From Triops longicaudatus (taxonomy: Eukaryota > Arthropoda > Branchiopoda > Notostraca > Triopsidae), in NCBI GenBank assembly GCA_022885665.1, contig JAGQDJ010000260.1, positions 2,281,069 to 2,345,068 of the forward strand: a stretch of 64,000 nucleotides of DNA, read 5' to 3'. A program made the position numbers and the translations under genes. The notes beneath the pieces are model-generated. The model was given only the letters and a program-made list of their open reading frames with translations. It made no database searches and was not told the DNA's origin. Positions 36,386 to 49,506 of this stretch are shown here, piece after piece (position 1 is the stretch's first letter; every line of letters starts with the position of its first letter).

Positions 36386-39300
36386 ATGCACATCATGATC
36401 AAGGTAAGTCCTTATTGGTTCGAACTCCGGTTTCCCATTTGTCTCTTGGTCTAAGGTGAAACCAGGAGATAAAGTCCACACAAAATTTGCACTTATAATC
36501 CACGGTAAGCAAGGCAACGTACAGCACAGTGCGTGTAACAGCTTAATTTAATCTGCTCTAACTGTCCACTGAATAGTCCGTAAGATCTGAACACTAAGGA
36601 ATATACCACACAGTTACAAAGACGGCGACGTGTGTACAATCCTTGAAAACCACAACGGTGGAAAACGGGACAGCAGATAGGAAATGTTGCCTTACAGAGT
36701 TGCCAGCCAATGAAAACGCCAATTTGCGATGGCTTTCGCAGTGCAACGTCTTTTCCTGCTCCTGCTCAAATTGCACTGCGCGCACGTCACGCTGAACTCA
36801 AGAGACGAACGCTCGGTTCACGCGACGTCCGCCAGCGCAGCAAAGGCCATAGTAAAGCAGCCGTATAAATTTGTTTTTGTTACGAGGTACAAGTGACACC
36901 TTTCACCATCTAGCGGTAGATATGCTGACGATATAGCTCAGTGAGGAAAAGCCCGCGCTTTCTTCGGTTTTCTCAGACTGGAACTGCTGAAAACCGGGTA
37001 AAAGTTGCAGATCTTTCGGTAATGACATTAAAATTACATTGATGAAAGAGATACATTAAAATAATCTTTAGATGAAATAAACATTCTGAAAAATAAATAG
37101 TACAGCAAAAAGTTAGAATCAGTCCTCTAACGAATCCTTAGTCTTACTTTTTCAACTCTTAATTTCAGTGCATGTTAAACATCGATAAATTGCCCAATAC
37201 TGGATAAAAATTAGGTTTCTTTGGGTAACGGTACATTCAACCTATTCACCTTAGGAAAAGGTACTTTCAGACGAGTAATGTTTGCGCACTAGACGATCAA
37301 GTTCGAGAAGCACTTTTATTCCTCACTACCACAGAACTACGATTTTGCTAGCCCTGGTGGAGTCAATAGCCGTGATACTGTCTTTGTCAAAATATGTTTT
37401 TGTGTTGCTTTCATCGAATATCCAAATTTATTCACGGATATCACGAGGACCGTCTGATGATAGTCTGATAAATAGTCAAATGGAATTGTATCGGTAAAAA
37501 AGGCAAACATTGTTTCAGCACACCTTAATAAAGTTTCCCAGCATTTTTTATCCAAAAAGGTTGTTTTTTGGTTACGTCAATTATTCTATTTCTTAATCAC
37601 TGATCTCAACTGATTGAGGAAGTTAAAGTTTTTTTATATTAATTGAAAACCGTGATAGGATGGTTATAACTTGCGCTATTATAAATAGATCAATAGCCGG
37701 ATTATAATTTTACTATTTTTTTTAAAGAGCTTGAAAGCAAAATACAATAAAAATACCATTTCATACTTCAGAAGTTGTCTGATTCTGAATGAAAACAATC
37801 TTTAAAGCACTCTTTTTGCAACTATTTCTCAATACTGACTAAAATCTTGGTGAAGTACGTTGTTTTAGGTCCTTTTCATATTTATGTAGGGCTCTGTATG
37901 AAAGCTGCGGTATGGTAATACGAATGGACCAGTCGAAAGGAAAATGCTGGGAGACGAACGTTTGAGTTGCTATTGGCGACCACATACGAGAGAGAGAAAG
38001 AAGGATATCCGGATTTAACTGTGAACCAGTTGAGAGTCTGTAAGGGAAGGTTATACAAATCAAAGGAGAGTAGAACTAAAACGTTTTACGCTACCCACAG
38101 GGCTATTGAGGCTACGGAGTACGGGAAGATTGAAATGAAGTAGTTGATTACAGACTGCATTAGCTCAGAGTGGGTACACTCCCAAGACGTTCTGATGAAT
38201 GTAAGTCGATTCTAAGCAAGCTATTTGGGTGAGAAAATAGATCTGCTTTATGAAGAGAGGAAGAGACGAAAAGGAGATAGACACACGGTGCATTGCTATG
38301 GCAACCATTAGCGTCAGTAAGGAAACTTGCCTGCTTTCTGCTAAGCAGCCGGGAAGTACCCCATCGTTTCTTTGTACGCCTCTGCCAGTTTCTAACGTAA
38401 TCTTAGTTATAGAACTGTTGCTAAGTTAACAAACATTTACTAGCATTACTTCCGCAACGAACATTAGGAATGCGCTTTCTCAAAACACCTGTTGCACAAC
38501 GCAATAGTTCCGATCATACTTTATCACACATGGACTTGGTTATTTATATCTTACACACTAACTCCGTACTTAAGCGTAAAAGTCTACTTTGCCTTTGAAC
38601 AGTGCTCCATAACCTATGTTCATGATCAAAAACTGAGTAAAGAGATTGGTTAAAGTGCATTTCCAGGATGACGACGCATTGAATTGGAGGAATTTAACGT
38701 TACGATGGAAAAAAAAGAAAAAGATATTTAAAATCTGAATTTCAGTTATCCTTAATGATTGTAAAAGTAAGAAGTCTAACAAAATCAGTTTGGAGAATAG
38801 TATTTTGAAGCATGTAAATTTGTACTAAATAGCTTAAATATGCATTGTAACGGAACTATAATCGCTACCTTCCTATTTGCCTGTTTTTCAATATTTCCTA
38901 TTCGTTGAAGGGTAGTGAAACTTCAACTGTGTTATCTAGAAGACTAACTAACGTGAAATGAGCTTTGCTGGCCAGTAAAGTCACTCTGGGTCCGCCTTGT
39001 ATGACGCAGAAAAAACGCTAAATTTACTGAAACGACGTAACCATAGACTTAACTCTGTGGACAATTATATGGACTTACAAGAGGTTACAGGACGAAATGG
39101 AAAGTTCGGAACACCACTACGCGATGTCGCAGCGCTCGAAACAGTCGTCATGATCAAATGAACTATTATCACTCAAAATACCCCTCAATTAGCGAATAAG
39201 TAACAACAGACATTGTTGTTTCGGTTTTGCCGAATATTAAAACTATATAGATCCTGTTTTGTAAACATGATCACGAAGATTCATTTTTAGCATTATACTA

Positions 39301-42300
39301 AATATCTTGCAAAAGGAATAAAAATTTTGACAGGCTGTTCAACTTGTAATATCTGTTGTCCATATGTGCCGAAAAGCGAAGAAAAGCGAATGAAAAACAA
39401 AGGAACTCCTGTGGTTCAATTAAATGAAAAATAACTTCTTATCACAGTTACGACCTCCTAAGGTGCACAACAGGAACCGCCACCGGTGTGCCACCGCCCA
39501 GCCGCCGAAGGTAAGCAAAAACCCTTATTAAGCACCCTTTTTTCACGACCCACAACTTTCATAACAACCTCTCGCATCACTTAAGTTACTGAAACATGCT
39601 TCATTGTTACAGCAAAGTTGCTTTTGCCCTTACAAGGATACATGCAATAAACCATTTGATCCCGTGCCTGTAATACCAAACTTTCTTCTTCTCTTTCTCT
39701 AGTTACTGTCTCCTTCATCTTCTTCAATACCCCTCTGTTTTTGTTAAACGCTATCACGGATTTTCTTTTCATTCACAAACATTAAGTAAACGGAAAAGAT
39801 ACCATAAACAGAGCACTCCCTTTCTTGATCCCAACTTGAGATCCCCATTTTAGGGGTCACTCAGGGATTCTATGACGTCATCACAGATCTGCTTTATAAC
39901 CATTGTAGTTTATTCAAACGATCAATCTCTGTCAAAAGAGTAAGCGCTTTCGTGTCAAGTCATGATAGCTAACATCTCCTACGTTGATTTATCAAGATGG
40001 ATATTTACACTATTTACCCAAGTCATGTGTTAACATTTATTGGGACAAAAAAAAATAGCAAAACTTATTAGATTGAATCAATGCAGGATTCAAGAAACTT
40101 AAAAAGTACAACTCATGGAATGACACGTACACAGAAACATAGAATGTTGGGTTATGAAATTAATTAAGTTTATTTTTTTTAATTAAAATAATTAATCTGG
40201 AACACTCAACTGGATTGCATTTAAAAATTATTGATAAAAAATGCGTAGTACATTTTTCAATAAAAATTGCTTTAATCGCAAAACAATTGTGCGAACTCTC
40301 ATTTTTTCCGAACACGTACACGAAATTATACGTGTACTAAAACTGATTAAGCTACAGGATAGACTGACAAAAAGCATTTACAATTTATTAAAACGAATTT
40401 TTGTCGTAATTTTCAAACATACTTTCGAAGTTTACGTTGCATCATTCAAAAGACATTTTCACTATTCCCACTTTTTCACTTCTTGTTACCAAAATTTCGA
40501 TTCAGGTGACTCAGCTCTTACGAACACAGCTAGTTTCCATTTCACATTTGGTAATCATTAGCAAAAACATGTTTCCTTACGCCTTAGGGGGAGGAGTAGT
40601 TGGTGGCTGAGAAACCAGGACCGTTAGTGCAGCAATTATGTTAACGAATTCTCGAAAGCTTTCACGTAGTTCTTATCGAGGCTAAATCTTAATATTGCTC
40701 CATACGAGGAATACTTCCCCCACAAAACCTTCCTAACCCAGAACAGAATAATTGCTTTTATTCCTCCGCCCCCTCTTCAAGGTAAAAAGTTCAGAGCGTG
40801 CGAAAGTCCATATAATAACAGCCAGCTAACTCCACCCAACTAGACTAACAGGTGCTAAATATGTAAATAGACACTCCCAAGCTTCCCATGTTCTGCGTCC
40901 CTTACACAGGACGGACATGGGAGATGATCTACCCCTGACTGTCCTAAAGCAGGCTCTCGTACTTAAAAAAATGGGAACCTTAAAAGAGAAAATGTTTCTT
41001 TTTTTAACCTTTCAGGAATTACTGATTTAGTAATATTCAGGCGTCAAACTATCGGTAAAATATTCAAAAGAAGAAGCGGTTCATGGAAAATCCTACGCGT
41101 GCCCAATTAGCACAGAAGGCTACGAAAATTCACTAGCAATTTCCGAGGTGCGTGATAAATACAGAGACCCACCGGACCGTTTTCGTAAGAGGAGTCGTGC
41201 AGCGTCGAGGTATACTTAAAATCCGTTCTCAAGTCGTTACTATTGTTTATAGCTCCATGGGCACCTCGTTAAAAACGGAAGAGCAAAAATATTCTCTAGA
41301 CAAGGAAGGAGAAAGAACACGCCCTTTGATCAAACCTATCTCGATAAACTCTAAATCGACCAACAACATGCAAATACAGCGGAAAATTCAGCGATGATAC
41401 CTGTACCTACCATGCACAATCGGCACATGAATAGCCTTATATTTCCTTTCATTCCATGAGATCAAACCACAGAATAACCAACTACTGTATCACGCCAAAT
41501 ACGCAGTTGTAACATGCACTGTACCACTAGCGATATTTTTCACACTTCAAAGATCTTTCAAGAAGTATACTTGTTTATGCGTGATACGACGAAGTGGCGG
41601 AAGCTCGTTGAACTTGATTCTTATAAACCGACTAATCAGAAATAATTAATAAGAACCAGCCCTTAGTCTTCCCACAACCTAGCTTGGACAAACTTATTCT
41701 TTCTTCCACTCACGAAGCATATAACTAAAGCTAAGAAACACTTTAGTTCGAGAAATAAAATAATCAGGCAGGAGAAAGCCTAGGATGGGAACACTAAATT
41801 AATCCTGCGAATTTGAATGAAACGTGCTAAATAGATAGTAAAAACCTGTTTAATTACCCTTCTCACGAGCTTTAATATAATCTTATCTAAGTTAAATAGA
41901 AGTTTTTTTTTCAAAGTAAAGAACCACGAGAAGTTTCTTGCCTTACCTCTAATCAAGCATGGAAATGAGCTAAAAACTAGCCGGCAAACAAGTTTTTAAC
42001 ACGCTTCGGCGTCACTTCTTTACTTCGCAATACCGAAATTTTACATCAAAGGAGGAGTAACTGAATGTGAAAGGGGGAAGGGTAGCCGCTTTCTGAGATA
42101 AACGCTGTGAAATTAGTTTTCACCTTGAAAACCCCAACGTAACTTGCGCATTTTACACTTTTTTCCGACCCCGCCCATCACCAATACACCATAAATTAGG
42201 ACGTTAATTCATAGGTTCAGTTCAAAAGTCATTTACTCTAAGGCTTATAATCATTTTGGCGCGGTGAAAGTCCCTAAGTATTAGCTTTTTGGCCCATTAA

Positions 42301-45300
42301 TATTTCATTGGTCGTCATCGTGTCACGGGCGCGGTTTGGGCAATATTCCATTTTCTGCCTGCAGATGGCTCCGGGTTGGTTTCGAAGCTAAGCTGTATTG
42401 CTAGACTAGCTAACAGGGCTGAAGTCATCGATTTCCGATAAATAGACTAAGGAATTTCTCTGCACGCAGCGGGGACATTGCCGTTTCCTCAAAGAAGAAA
42501 GACAAAAAAGCTTAAACAAAAAAAGAAGGATGGGAATAAGGACGGGTATAATCAAAGTTGAGCACACGTAATACCCAAGAAAGAGAAGAGAAAGTATTGA
42601 TGTGGGAAGACAACAATGTTGCGCATTATTGACTTATCTAGCCCGTTTCCTGGCACATCAATAATCCAGTCTATTTTACCCATCTCTGCCATCCATTTAC
42701 CCTTTCTTTCAGTCTGATGGCTCGTGTTAGTCCAACGATTTATAGTGCGACGACTTTATACGATTTCTAAATGTGATTCTTCTGAATGTGTATTTGAGCC
42801 CATGAAAAATATTTCGCACCCAAAACATCTCGCTCACAGATTGAACAGCGCAATCCTGGATATCATGACGCTACAAGCCCTTTCTAGCGGGAATCTGTTC
42901 CACCGTTCGATATTCCTAGCACCCTGTGAGTAAAGCAGTGATGACCATGTTGACACGTAGCGCAGGCGAATTTTTGTCACAAGTGTAAGTTTTGATTTCC
43001 GCAAGATCCACGAGGGCAATTTTCAATTTCCAAAAGGCAATCAGCAGTTAGGAATTAGTACAGAAGAAACACTTTTATCGCCATCTATTGACGCACTTTA
43101 CAAAGGAGGTGTATCCACGAGATGCATCAATCTAATACAGCTAATGTGGAGTGAATCCTTGTATGCAAAGAATTGCTGAGAAGCATCAGGAAGCACTCCA
43201 GATGTTCGAATTCTGAGATTTAATAACCGTTAGCAAAGATTGCGTTGTTTCAGAAGCTCTAAATTCCAGCTCTTAAAAGCTAATAGTGGCTTGTAAATTT
43301 CGTGAAGTCAGAATTTGTTCTTTCTGCAAGACGGACTGTGGGAAGGAGACGTCAAAAACGCCACTGAAGCTTTTTGCAGAAGATTCGTAATTTAATTCGC
43401 TTCTACATATTGTCAAATACAATAAAATCTCGCTACACGCTGGAGGGACAGAAAGTGTGCCCGTTGCAGCTGACTGTGCATAACAGCCAGTATAGGAATA
43501 AATGTATTTTGCCGGAATATGCGGACTGGTACACAACAGCCGATTGTTTGATCAAGCCAGTGTACGTTATAGTGAGATTTCATTGTAGATTCTGTAACTT
43601 AAAATGTTAAAACAGACGGAAACTCTTATTAGAATAAAAGCTACTCTATCGTAAATTACGCATTTAAGCCATTCAGTGGCAAACGCTCTGTAATGAGCTA
43701 TAAACAAAGATGTCAATCAGCGCTGTTGCACTTAATGTAGGAGGAGCTTCCTTAGAGTAGGATGAAATTACCAGCCCCCTGGTAGGGGCACTCCGAGGGT
43801 GGAGGGAGAAGGTGGAAGTGGGTTACAATATCCCTGAAGCCGGAACTAATACACATTACATAGTTATACGTTACTGAAGCTCCCAGCAGTGTCTGCGTAC
43901 TCAGAAATCAATACTATTACCGGGCGTTGGAATATCACCGAGCAGCAAATTTTGTTCTCGAATATACAAACGCTCCCTTACTTTCTGTGATGAATATTTA
44001 CGCATTAGTATACGTTATCTTAAAAGGCTTATATGCGACGAAAGCTCAAAGAACCTGAAATGTTCGCTTCGGGGAATTGCGAAGAATCTCCGATTCCTCT
44101 GGCGTTAGTAGCGTCTCATTTGTGCTATAAATGGATTATTTCCTGGCAAGATTTTTCTTTAGTCCCATTTTGCGCTTTTTGAGTGATCATTCAGTCCAAG
44201 CATAAAGTCACGTGATCATAAATAAATTTCCGTCTCATCTAGGGAATTTTTGTAAGGAAAAAATTGAATGCACTAGGAATTGTGGGCAAAAGGACACGCA
44301 CCCTGGTAGGAGGTTTAAGCTGTACGAGGAAGTACCTGGTACTCTGACAGCTATTACGGAGCCAGACAAAGGCAAACAGTCTTGTAACTCGGGACCATTT
44401 TTGTGAAAAAGTTATAATTATTTTAAAATTAAAATACCCATGTGAAAAAATTGCGATTCTGAGCCTCCCTTATTTTGCCGGTACATCCCGGCACAGTTTA
44501 CAATTCTCCCCGGTAAATTCAGACAGCCGTTTTTGAACAATATATGTGCGTGTAACCGCCTGTTTAGCACTGTCTTTTCCTCAAGTATATCGTACTTATC
44601 CGCCAATTAGAATTGGCACATTACTCCCTGTTTAAAGTTGGTCTTTTTCTTTTCTTCGAGATTAACGTACTTTAACTGACGGTTAGAATGGGCCTGTTAC
44701 TGCCTATGTATCCCTCGTCTTTTTCCTTCAAGTTTAGCGTACAATACTGTACCCGCCAATTAGAATTAGCATATTACCGCCTGGGTACGGCTGGCATGTT
44801 TTCTTCAAATTAAGCGTACAACATCTGTCAGCATGCAATACCATTAATAATAACAATAAAAAAATACAATAAGAAGGCAATTTTCTACATTTGACTGATT
44901 AATAATTTTGAGCCATACAAATACTTTGTTTGCATTTTAATGCATTATAAAATTATTTTAATTGCATCTGAACTGAATTTGATTTGATTTTAACTGACTT
45001 GCAATTTTGTTTAAAGAAGTGATTCGAACTGAATCGACACAATCCTTTGGGTTTCAAAAAATGTTTAAGTAATGTATAATTATATTTTCACTTCGAAAAC
45101 TGTTTATGAATAATAACATAAACAACTGTCAGACAGCTAGTTCCCATTTTTTTCATAACACTGAAATTCAACAGAATATTGTGAAACATATCTTCCCTTC
45201 AATGTAAATTAACTGTGTTTAAGAATATCTATTAAGTTTGTGTATAAATAACGTGTCCTTGTGTCGCTAATTAAATCATGTTAGCATTTATGAATAAAAA

Positions 45301-48300
45301 GACAACTAGCTTGTAATTCCTTTACGCAAATCTACCATATTTTAAGTTAGTTGCCATTCAAGATCATACTCTTTAATTAACGATTGCATTTCTTGAGAAG
45401 AGATCAGAAGAATGAAAGAAGAAAGAAAAGTGAGACTGACGAAACAATTGTCAATGAAGCCAACAAAACCGTAAAGGTAAAAAGTGACAAGTAAAGGGCA
45501 ATAAGGAAGAGAGGACAAAGTAATTGGTAGTTTCTTCCACAGTGTGATAATTTTGTTCCGTTGATAAATGTCATTGGGATGTTTCCCATGGTACTTGCAC
45601 ATAGATTTTGTATGTTATGTAAGCGAGGAATTATATTTTGTTAATTACAAAAACGACCTGCATTTGTTACTTACAAATTTTGTCTCCATTTTCTTTCCCC
45701 TTACACATAATTGAAAAAATCTTATAAAAGCGGTTTCCTATCTGATAAAGCTCCTGTATTATTGGATATGAATACCAAGTTAATAGTCATTTACTGCAAT
45801 AGATCCATGAAAAAAACTGGCAGTGAATCCGAAGGGAACTTAACCATAACTGAGAGTTTCTGCCTCGCTTCTTTCTTGTTTTGATAGGTGGGTAACTGGT
45901 AAATAACTTGTGTCTGAAATTACCAGCAAATAACAGCCAGTTAACTAGACGGTAACATGCGGAAGAAGGCCTATTATCGAACAGGATAGTCTTTGTCAAA
46001 TAACGCACCTAACGGCCAGAAAGTACAAAATCCGCCATTAGATGATAAAACACTGGAAGGTGCCATAAGGCTCCACTGAAATTCCGCTTGTTCCCTTTGC
46101 TTTTTCTTTGCTGGTCGAATTGAAAGGCTTGCAGTTGTTAGCATCGAATGGCTGATTTGTAGTTTCAAGGCTTCGATAAATGACAGTATTGAATTTTGTA
46201 AAGATTCTACACTAACACTTTGTTAGAAGTGTTGTACTTACAGTCAAAATGTCCATCGCCAGATGCCGCGGCGGCGCTGGATTTGGAACTGGAAGACTGT
46301 CCGAAGGGCATTTTCTTGCTGTCAATCAGGCCAAGGGATAGAGGGTTCTTAATCCCACCTGATGCTGAATCGGCACCTTTCCCGCTCTGTTTCTTGTCCC
46401 AGAGCTGTTTACCCGCGCTACCGTTAGGGGCGCCACTAGTATGACCACTGCTAGCCGCTGCCGGTAAAGAATTCCTTGGCGAGTGCGACGTGGAACGACT
46501 GTCTCTGCCAGTGGCTCCCTTTTTGCCCTCCGTGGTAACGTCGTCCGTAGGGAGGACGGTGCTCCACGGACGCTGATCGCTGGAAGTCGTGCTACTGCCA
46601 CCAGCGTTGGAAGCTTTGTTGTTACTGGGCGCTTTAATGAAACGTTTAAAAGCGCCTGGCTTCTCACTTGATTTGGTCGATTGGCTCACAGTTGGTACCG
46701 AACCGGCTACTGCACCTTCCGCGGAGGTGATGCTAATAGTCGGGCGAATGGTACTGGGTGCACCGGATGGCTGCTGCGATGGTGGCTTGGTAACCAGTCG
46801 CGAGCCACCATTGACATTCTCTTGCGACTGGAACGTATTGGTTGTGGATTCCGGTGATACCGAACGTATAGGGTACTGAATTGGAGACTCCGACGTGGAA
46901 ATAAAGTTGCCCTTAAGTCCCACAACTTGAAAATAAACGAACAAGAAACATAATTAGGAACAGAATATGTGAAATAATTTCTTGTTCTCACTTATACGGA
47001 GTAACTATTTTGCGTTTTCTAAAGCTTGAGCTGAATTAAAGAGCTAATGTAACAAAACAGAATAATATAACTGAAAGCTTAAGTTAATTCTTAAAATAAA
47101 ATAAAATTGAGTACTGAATACACAACTCCGACATCATATGGAATAAACGTAGTTATTTTATTTATTTGTAAAGCAAAGTACTTAGCAAAAACGGACTAGA
47201 AATTTCACCAAACGGCAAGGACTAATACGCCTACTTGGTATTTATTTTCTGTTTATTCATTCGTCGTTTCACTTGTAAAGAATAGCTAAAGATGTTGAGA
47301 ATGACGCATAAAAAAACTAGTAAGTAGTTGGATAGCTCTTTGTCGATGGCTATCTCAAACTTCCAACGTTGAATTCCAATGTTTCGTGCATAACGTTTTT
47401 TACTTTTTAAAAAGGCGGCAGTGGGGTAGATGGGAGACGGTCGGAATTAAGCTCACAAGCGGTAGGTCAGTTTTGAGAAGGGAGTTTGAAAACTTTCTAT
47501 GACTCAAGTGCTTTCGTTGAAGCTTTTTGAAGGTTCGCTGTTGGGGGACTTCAAAGTTGCGTAAGGAACGGCGTTTGAGGTTCTGCGATGAATAATTCAT
47601 TAACAGGCAAAAGAAAGTGTACCTTGTAGTACCGGACTTCAGGGGTTTCGTTTCGATCGCTTTTGCTTACGAGCTTGTCACATGCTTTGACAAGGTAATA
47701 TGTTGAGCCTCAGTATCTGGCTTAGAAGTTTTTGAATTAAAATACGCTGCATTACAAGATGTGCAATGTCGCATTGAATTTGATCGACTTAGAGGCATTC
47801 ACAGTGAGTATGGTAATCATAGGATGGATGTTCTACTTTGCATACGGTTTGTATAATCGATAAGGCTACGACGCTCTTATGCAATATTGCGTTAGAAATT
47901 AAGTCACTACAAAATGAAAAAATAAGTATATATTGATATTAAGAAAGTCTGCTTTGCTTCCATAATTAATACAACCATTTGACTTCAGATTTTTTTGTAG
48001 AAATATATCTCTGGTTCTTTTTTTTTTTTTTTTTTTTTTTTTGATTTAATGAAACTCTGGTTTCCCAAAAATATTGAATCCAAAGGACTAAATGAAACGG
48101 TCTTGTGCTTTAATTGTTATGGCGGCTTCGGATGACCGAAAGTTTCGATTTTCGGTGCCTTCCCCCTTCGCAATCTTACTAATGTTCCTAAACTAATGCT
48201 TTTTGAGACTAACCTAGGCCCGTAGCCAGGGGGAATTATGGGGTTACCCGCTCCTGAAGTTCGTATTTTTAATGATGAACATCGGCAAAACCAAGTACTG

Positions 48301-49506
48301 AATCAAATTTCAGACTGACTCCATCTTCCGAACGGAAATTGTGGCTACAGCCGTGCACTAACCTATTAATTTTATATCAAACTTTCCTGAAAGGATTTCT
48401 TGGCTGCCTTTTACGTCACTTTATGCTGAATCGAACTGTGACGTGCATCTATTACGCTTTCATAAGAATTTAGGTTTTCACCGAGAATTGTCAACTTCTG
48501 TAAATCATTTTTAGAAATTTCCAGACAACACGGACACTAATAAAAAAAGTTTTGCATCAATAAAGAATGTTAGAAACTTGAACTACGTATCTAAACCAAG
48601 TTCTATTGAACTCTAACCTTTCTTTATTCCGCGGCTCCCTATCTCCACTCTTCATTCCCTTTTATTTCTTTCCAGCACTCCAAAATTCTTTACTTAAAAC
48701 AAGTTCGCTTTTCTATGCCAACTTTTATCTCACTCAGCTCCTTCATCTCCCGAAATTAATGGGTGTCTGAAACACTTTGTAATTCCCACAAGATTCCACA
48801 CGCTTCTTTACCCCTCCGTCTATATAGCTATGTTGTTTTTTATGAAAGCGTACTATAACTCGTCTTAGCGTTTTGAAGAACACATCCATATCTTTAACAC
48901 CTTTCAGACCATCTTCCCATTTCAGTTACGTTCACACTTAAAAGCACACACCCTTTTCTTTCTGAGTAATAGAATACGCTCGCACATACGCGTGTCTCAC
49001 CTTCACTAACTTACCCCTCGAGTTGCACCCAGCGTTACCTTAGAACTTGACCATGACGTAGTTCGTGTGCACACACAAGTCAAAACGTGGGGTCTGTTTA
49101 AACGTATTTATTTATCTTGGCACGTATCCAGAGCTACTGGGTTAAACAGTCTCTTCACACCAGGCAAATAATATTACGCACGGGGGTCAATTACCCTTGA
49201 AACATCAGTATAACAAAGCGAATAGTTACCACGTCCTGATGAAAGGGTAAATTAACTTAGGCTAACTCACAGTATGGGTCAGTAAGGTGTTATCTATAAT
49301 AAATATCTCGAATTTGGAAGCAGTCGTTGTATGAGTAAAGGACTGGAATTTGAAAGAAAGAAATGAAGACAAGTTCACCATGTGCCAACTTCCGGATCTG
49401 TTTATGTCTTCTTTTCATTGCTTTCTTTCAGCTCGCCGTTCTCATCCTCGTCCCTGTAGTTCTTTATGCGTTTACGCATGTGTTCACTGCCTTCTTGGAT
49501 GTTTAA
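36386..49506 (+). CDS. Candidate single-pass membrane micropeptide (51 aa), three small exons
   Basis: Three exons with consensus splice sites join in phase 0. Exon 1 (36386-36403) encodes MHIMIK and ends AAG|GTAAGT. Exon 2 (39448-39510) follows TTATCACAG, encodes LRPPKVHNRNRHR then CATAQPPK, is GC-rich in AT-rich surroundings and ends AAG|GTAAGC. Exon 3 (49432-49506) follows GCTTTCTTTCAG and encodes LAVLILVPVVLYAFTHVF, six more residues and TAA. The product has a basic 27-residue N-terminus and one hydrophobic helix near the C-terminus, a layout typical of regulatory membrane micropeptides. An in-frame TAA just before the first ATG defines the start. The introns are about 3 and 10 kb. I recognise no family. 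Against it: an opposite-strand frame covers exon 3, and the joins rest on splice sites alone. Confidence 0.45.
36404..39447. other. Intron 1 of the candidate micropeptide gene
   Basis: CpG-rich for the first 450 bp, then AT-rich. Two A-box-like motifs (TAGCTCAG) near 36946 and 38161 lack a matching B box, so I do not call tRNAs. Nothing else supported. Confidence 0.4.
36737..36780. repeat. 10-bp perfect inverted repeat with 24-bp spacer
   Basis: CGCAGTGCAA at 36737-36746 and its exact reverse complement at 36771-36780, in a CpG-containing stretch just inside the first intron of the candidate micropeptide gene. It could form a hairpin or be a paired protein site. Confidence 0.8.
39511..46241. 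other. Left part of intron 2 of the candidate micropeptide gene
   Basis: Mostly AT-rich. A promoter-like block at 42255-42400 has TTTGGCGCGG, CATTGGTCG and GCAGATGGC. A tandem repeat lies at 44500-44825. Possible small minus-strand exons at 45699-45675 and 45391-45373 are discussed with the 46.2-kb exon. Confidence 0.4.
44500..44825. repeat. Degenerate tandem repeat, period 76-77 bp
   Basis: About four diverged units. Anchors recur in order: CGCCAATTAGAATT at 44601 and 44754, with GACGGTTAGAAT between at 44678; ATTACTCCCTG, GTTACTGCCTA and ATTACCGCCTG; and TTCCTCAAG, TTCTTCGAG and TTCCTTCAAG, each followed by a CGTAC. An earlier unit holds TGTAACCGCCTG near 44552. Confidence 0.75.
46242..46925 (-). 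CDS. Internal exon of an unidentified gene, Ser/Gly/Ala-rich
   Basis: A 684-bp open block bounded by TTTTCAAG on its 5' side and GACT|GTAAGT on its 3' side, entering with one base borrowed and leaving in phase 1. It encodes 227 residues rich in Ser, Gly, Ala, Thr and Pro with scattered basic motifs (PGAFKRFIKAP, GKQLWDKKQSGKG, NPLSLGLIDSKKMPFGQ). Base composition is far richer in G+C than the flanks, as expected of coding sequence. It looks like a disordered linker of a large protein; no domain is recognised. A 25-bp block at 45699-45675 with consensus borders and a block at 45391-45373 ending in TAA could be its last exons, which is weak inference. Upstream exons were not found. It lies antisense within the candidate micropeptide intron. 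Confidence 0.65.
46926..49431. other. Right part of intron 2 of the candidate micropeptide gene
   Basis: AT-rich, with a 25-bp T run at 48018-48042 and a short G-rich motif at 48218-48260 (GGCCCGTAGCCAGGGGG) of the kind found at the ends of dispersed repeats. No coding sequence supported. Confidence 0.4.
48018..48042. repeat. Poly(T) tract, 25 bp
   Basis: An uninterrupted T run; read on the minus strand it is an A-tail-like tract, but no retroposed sequence was recognised next to it. Confidence 0.95.

Noticed and set aside
36940..38230. tRNA A-box-like motifs (TAGCTCAG) at about 36946 and 38161, with similar ones near 3170 and 27613
   Set aside because: No matching B box at the right distance and no cloverleaf pairing could be drawn; at best old tRNA-derived repeat heads.
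41152..41397. 81-codon plus-strand frame
   Set aside because: No splice or promoter support and no recognisable composition.
42721..42933. Possible plus-strand exon after a good acceptor at about 42711
   Set aside because: It hits a stop within six codons in the phase required by the upstream exon; exon 3 at 49432 fits better.
46326..46879. Several open frames on both strands over the 46.2-46.9 kb exon
   Set aside because: Expected shadows of GC-rich coding DNA; only the frame bounded by good splice sites was kept.
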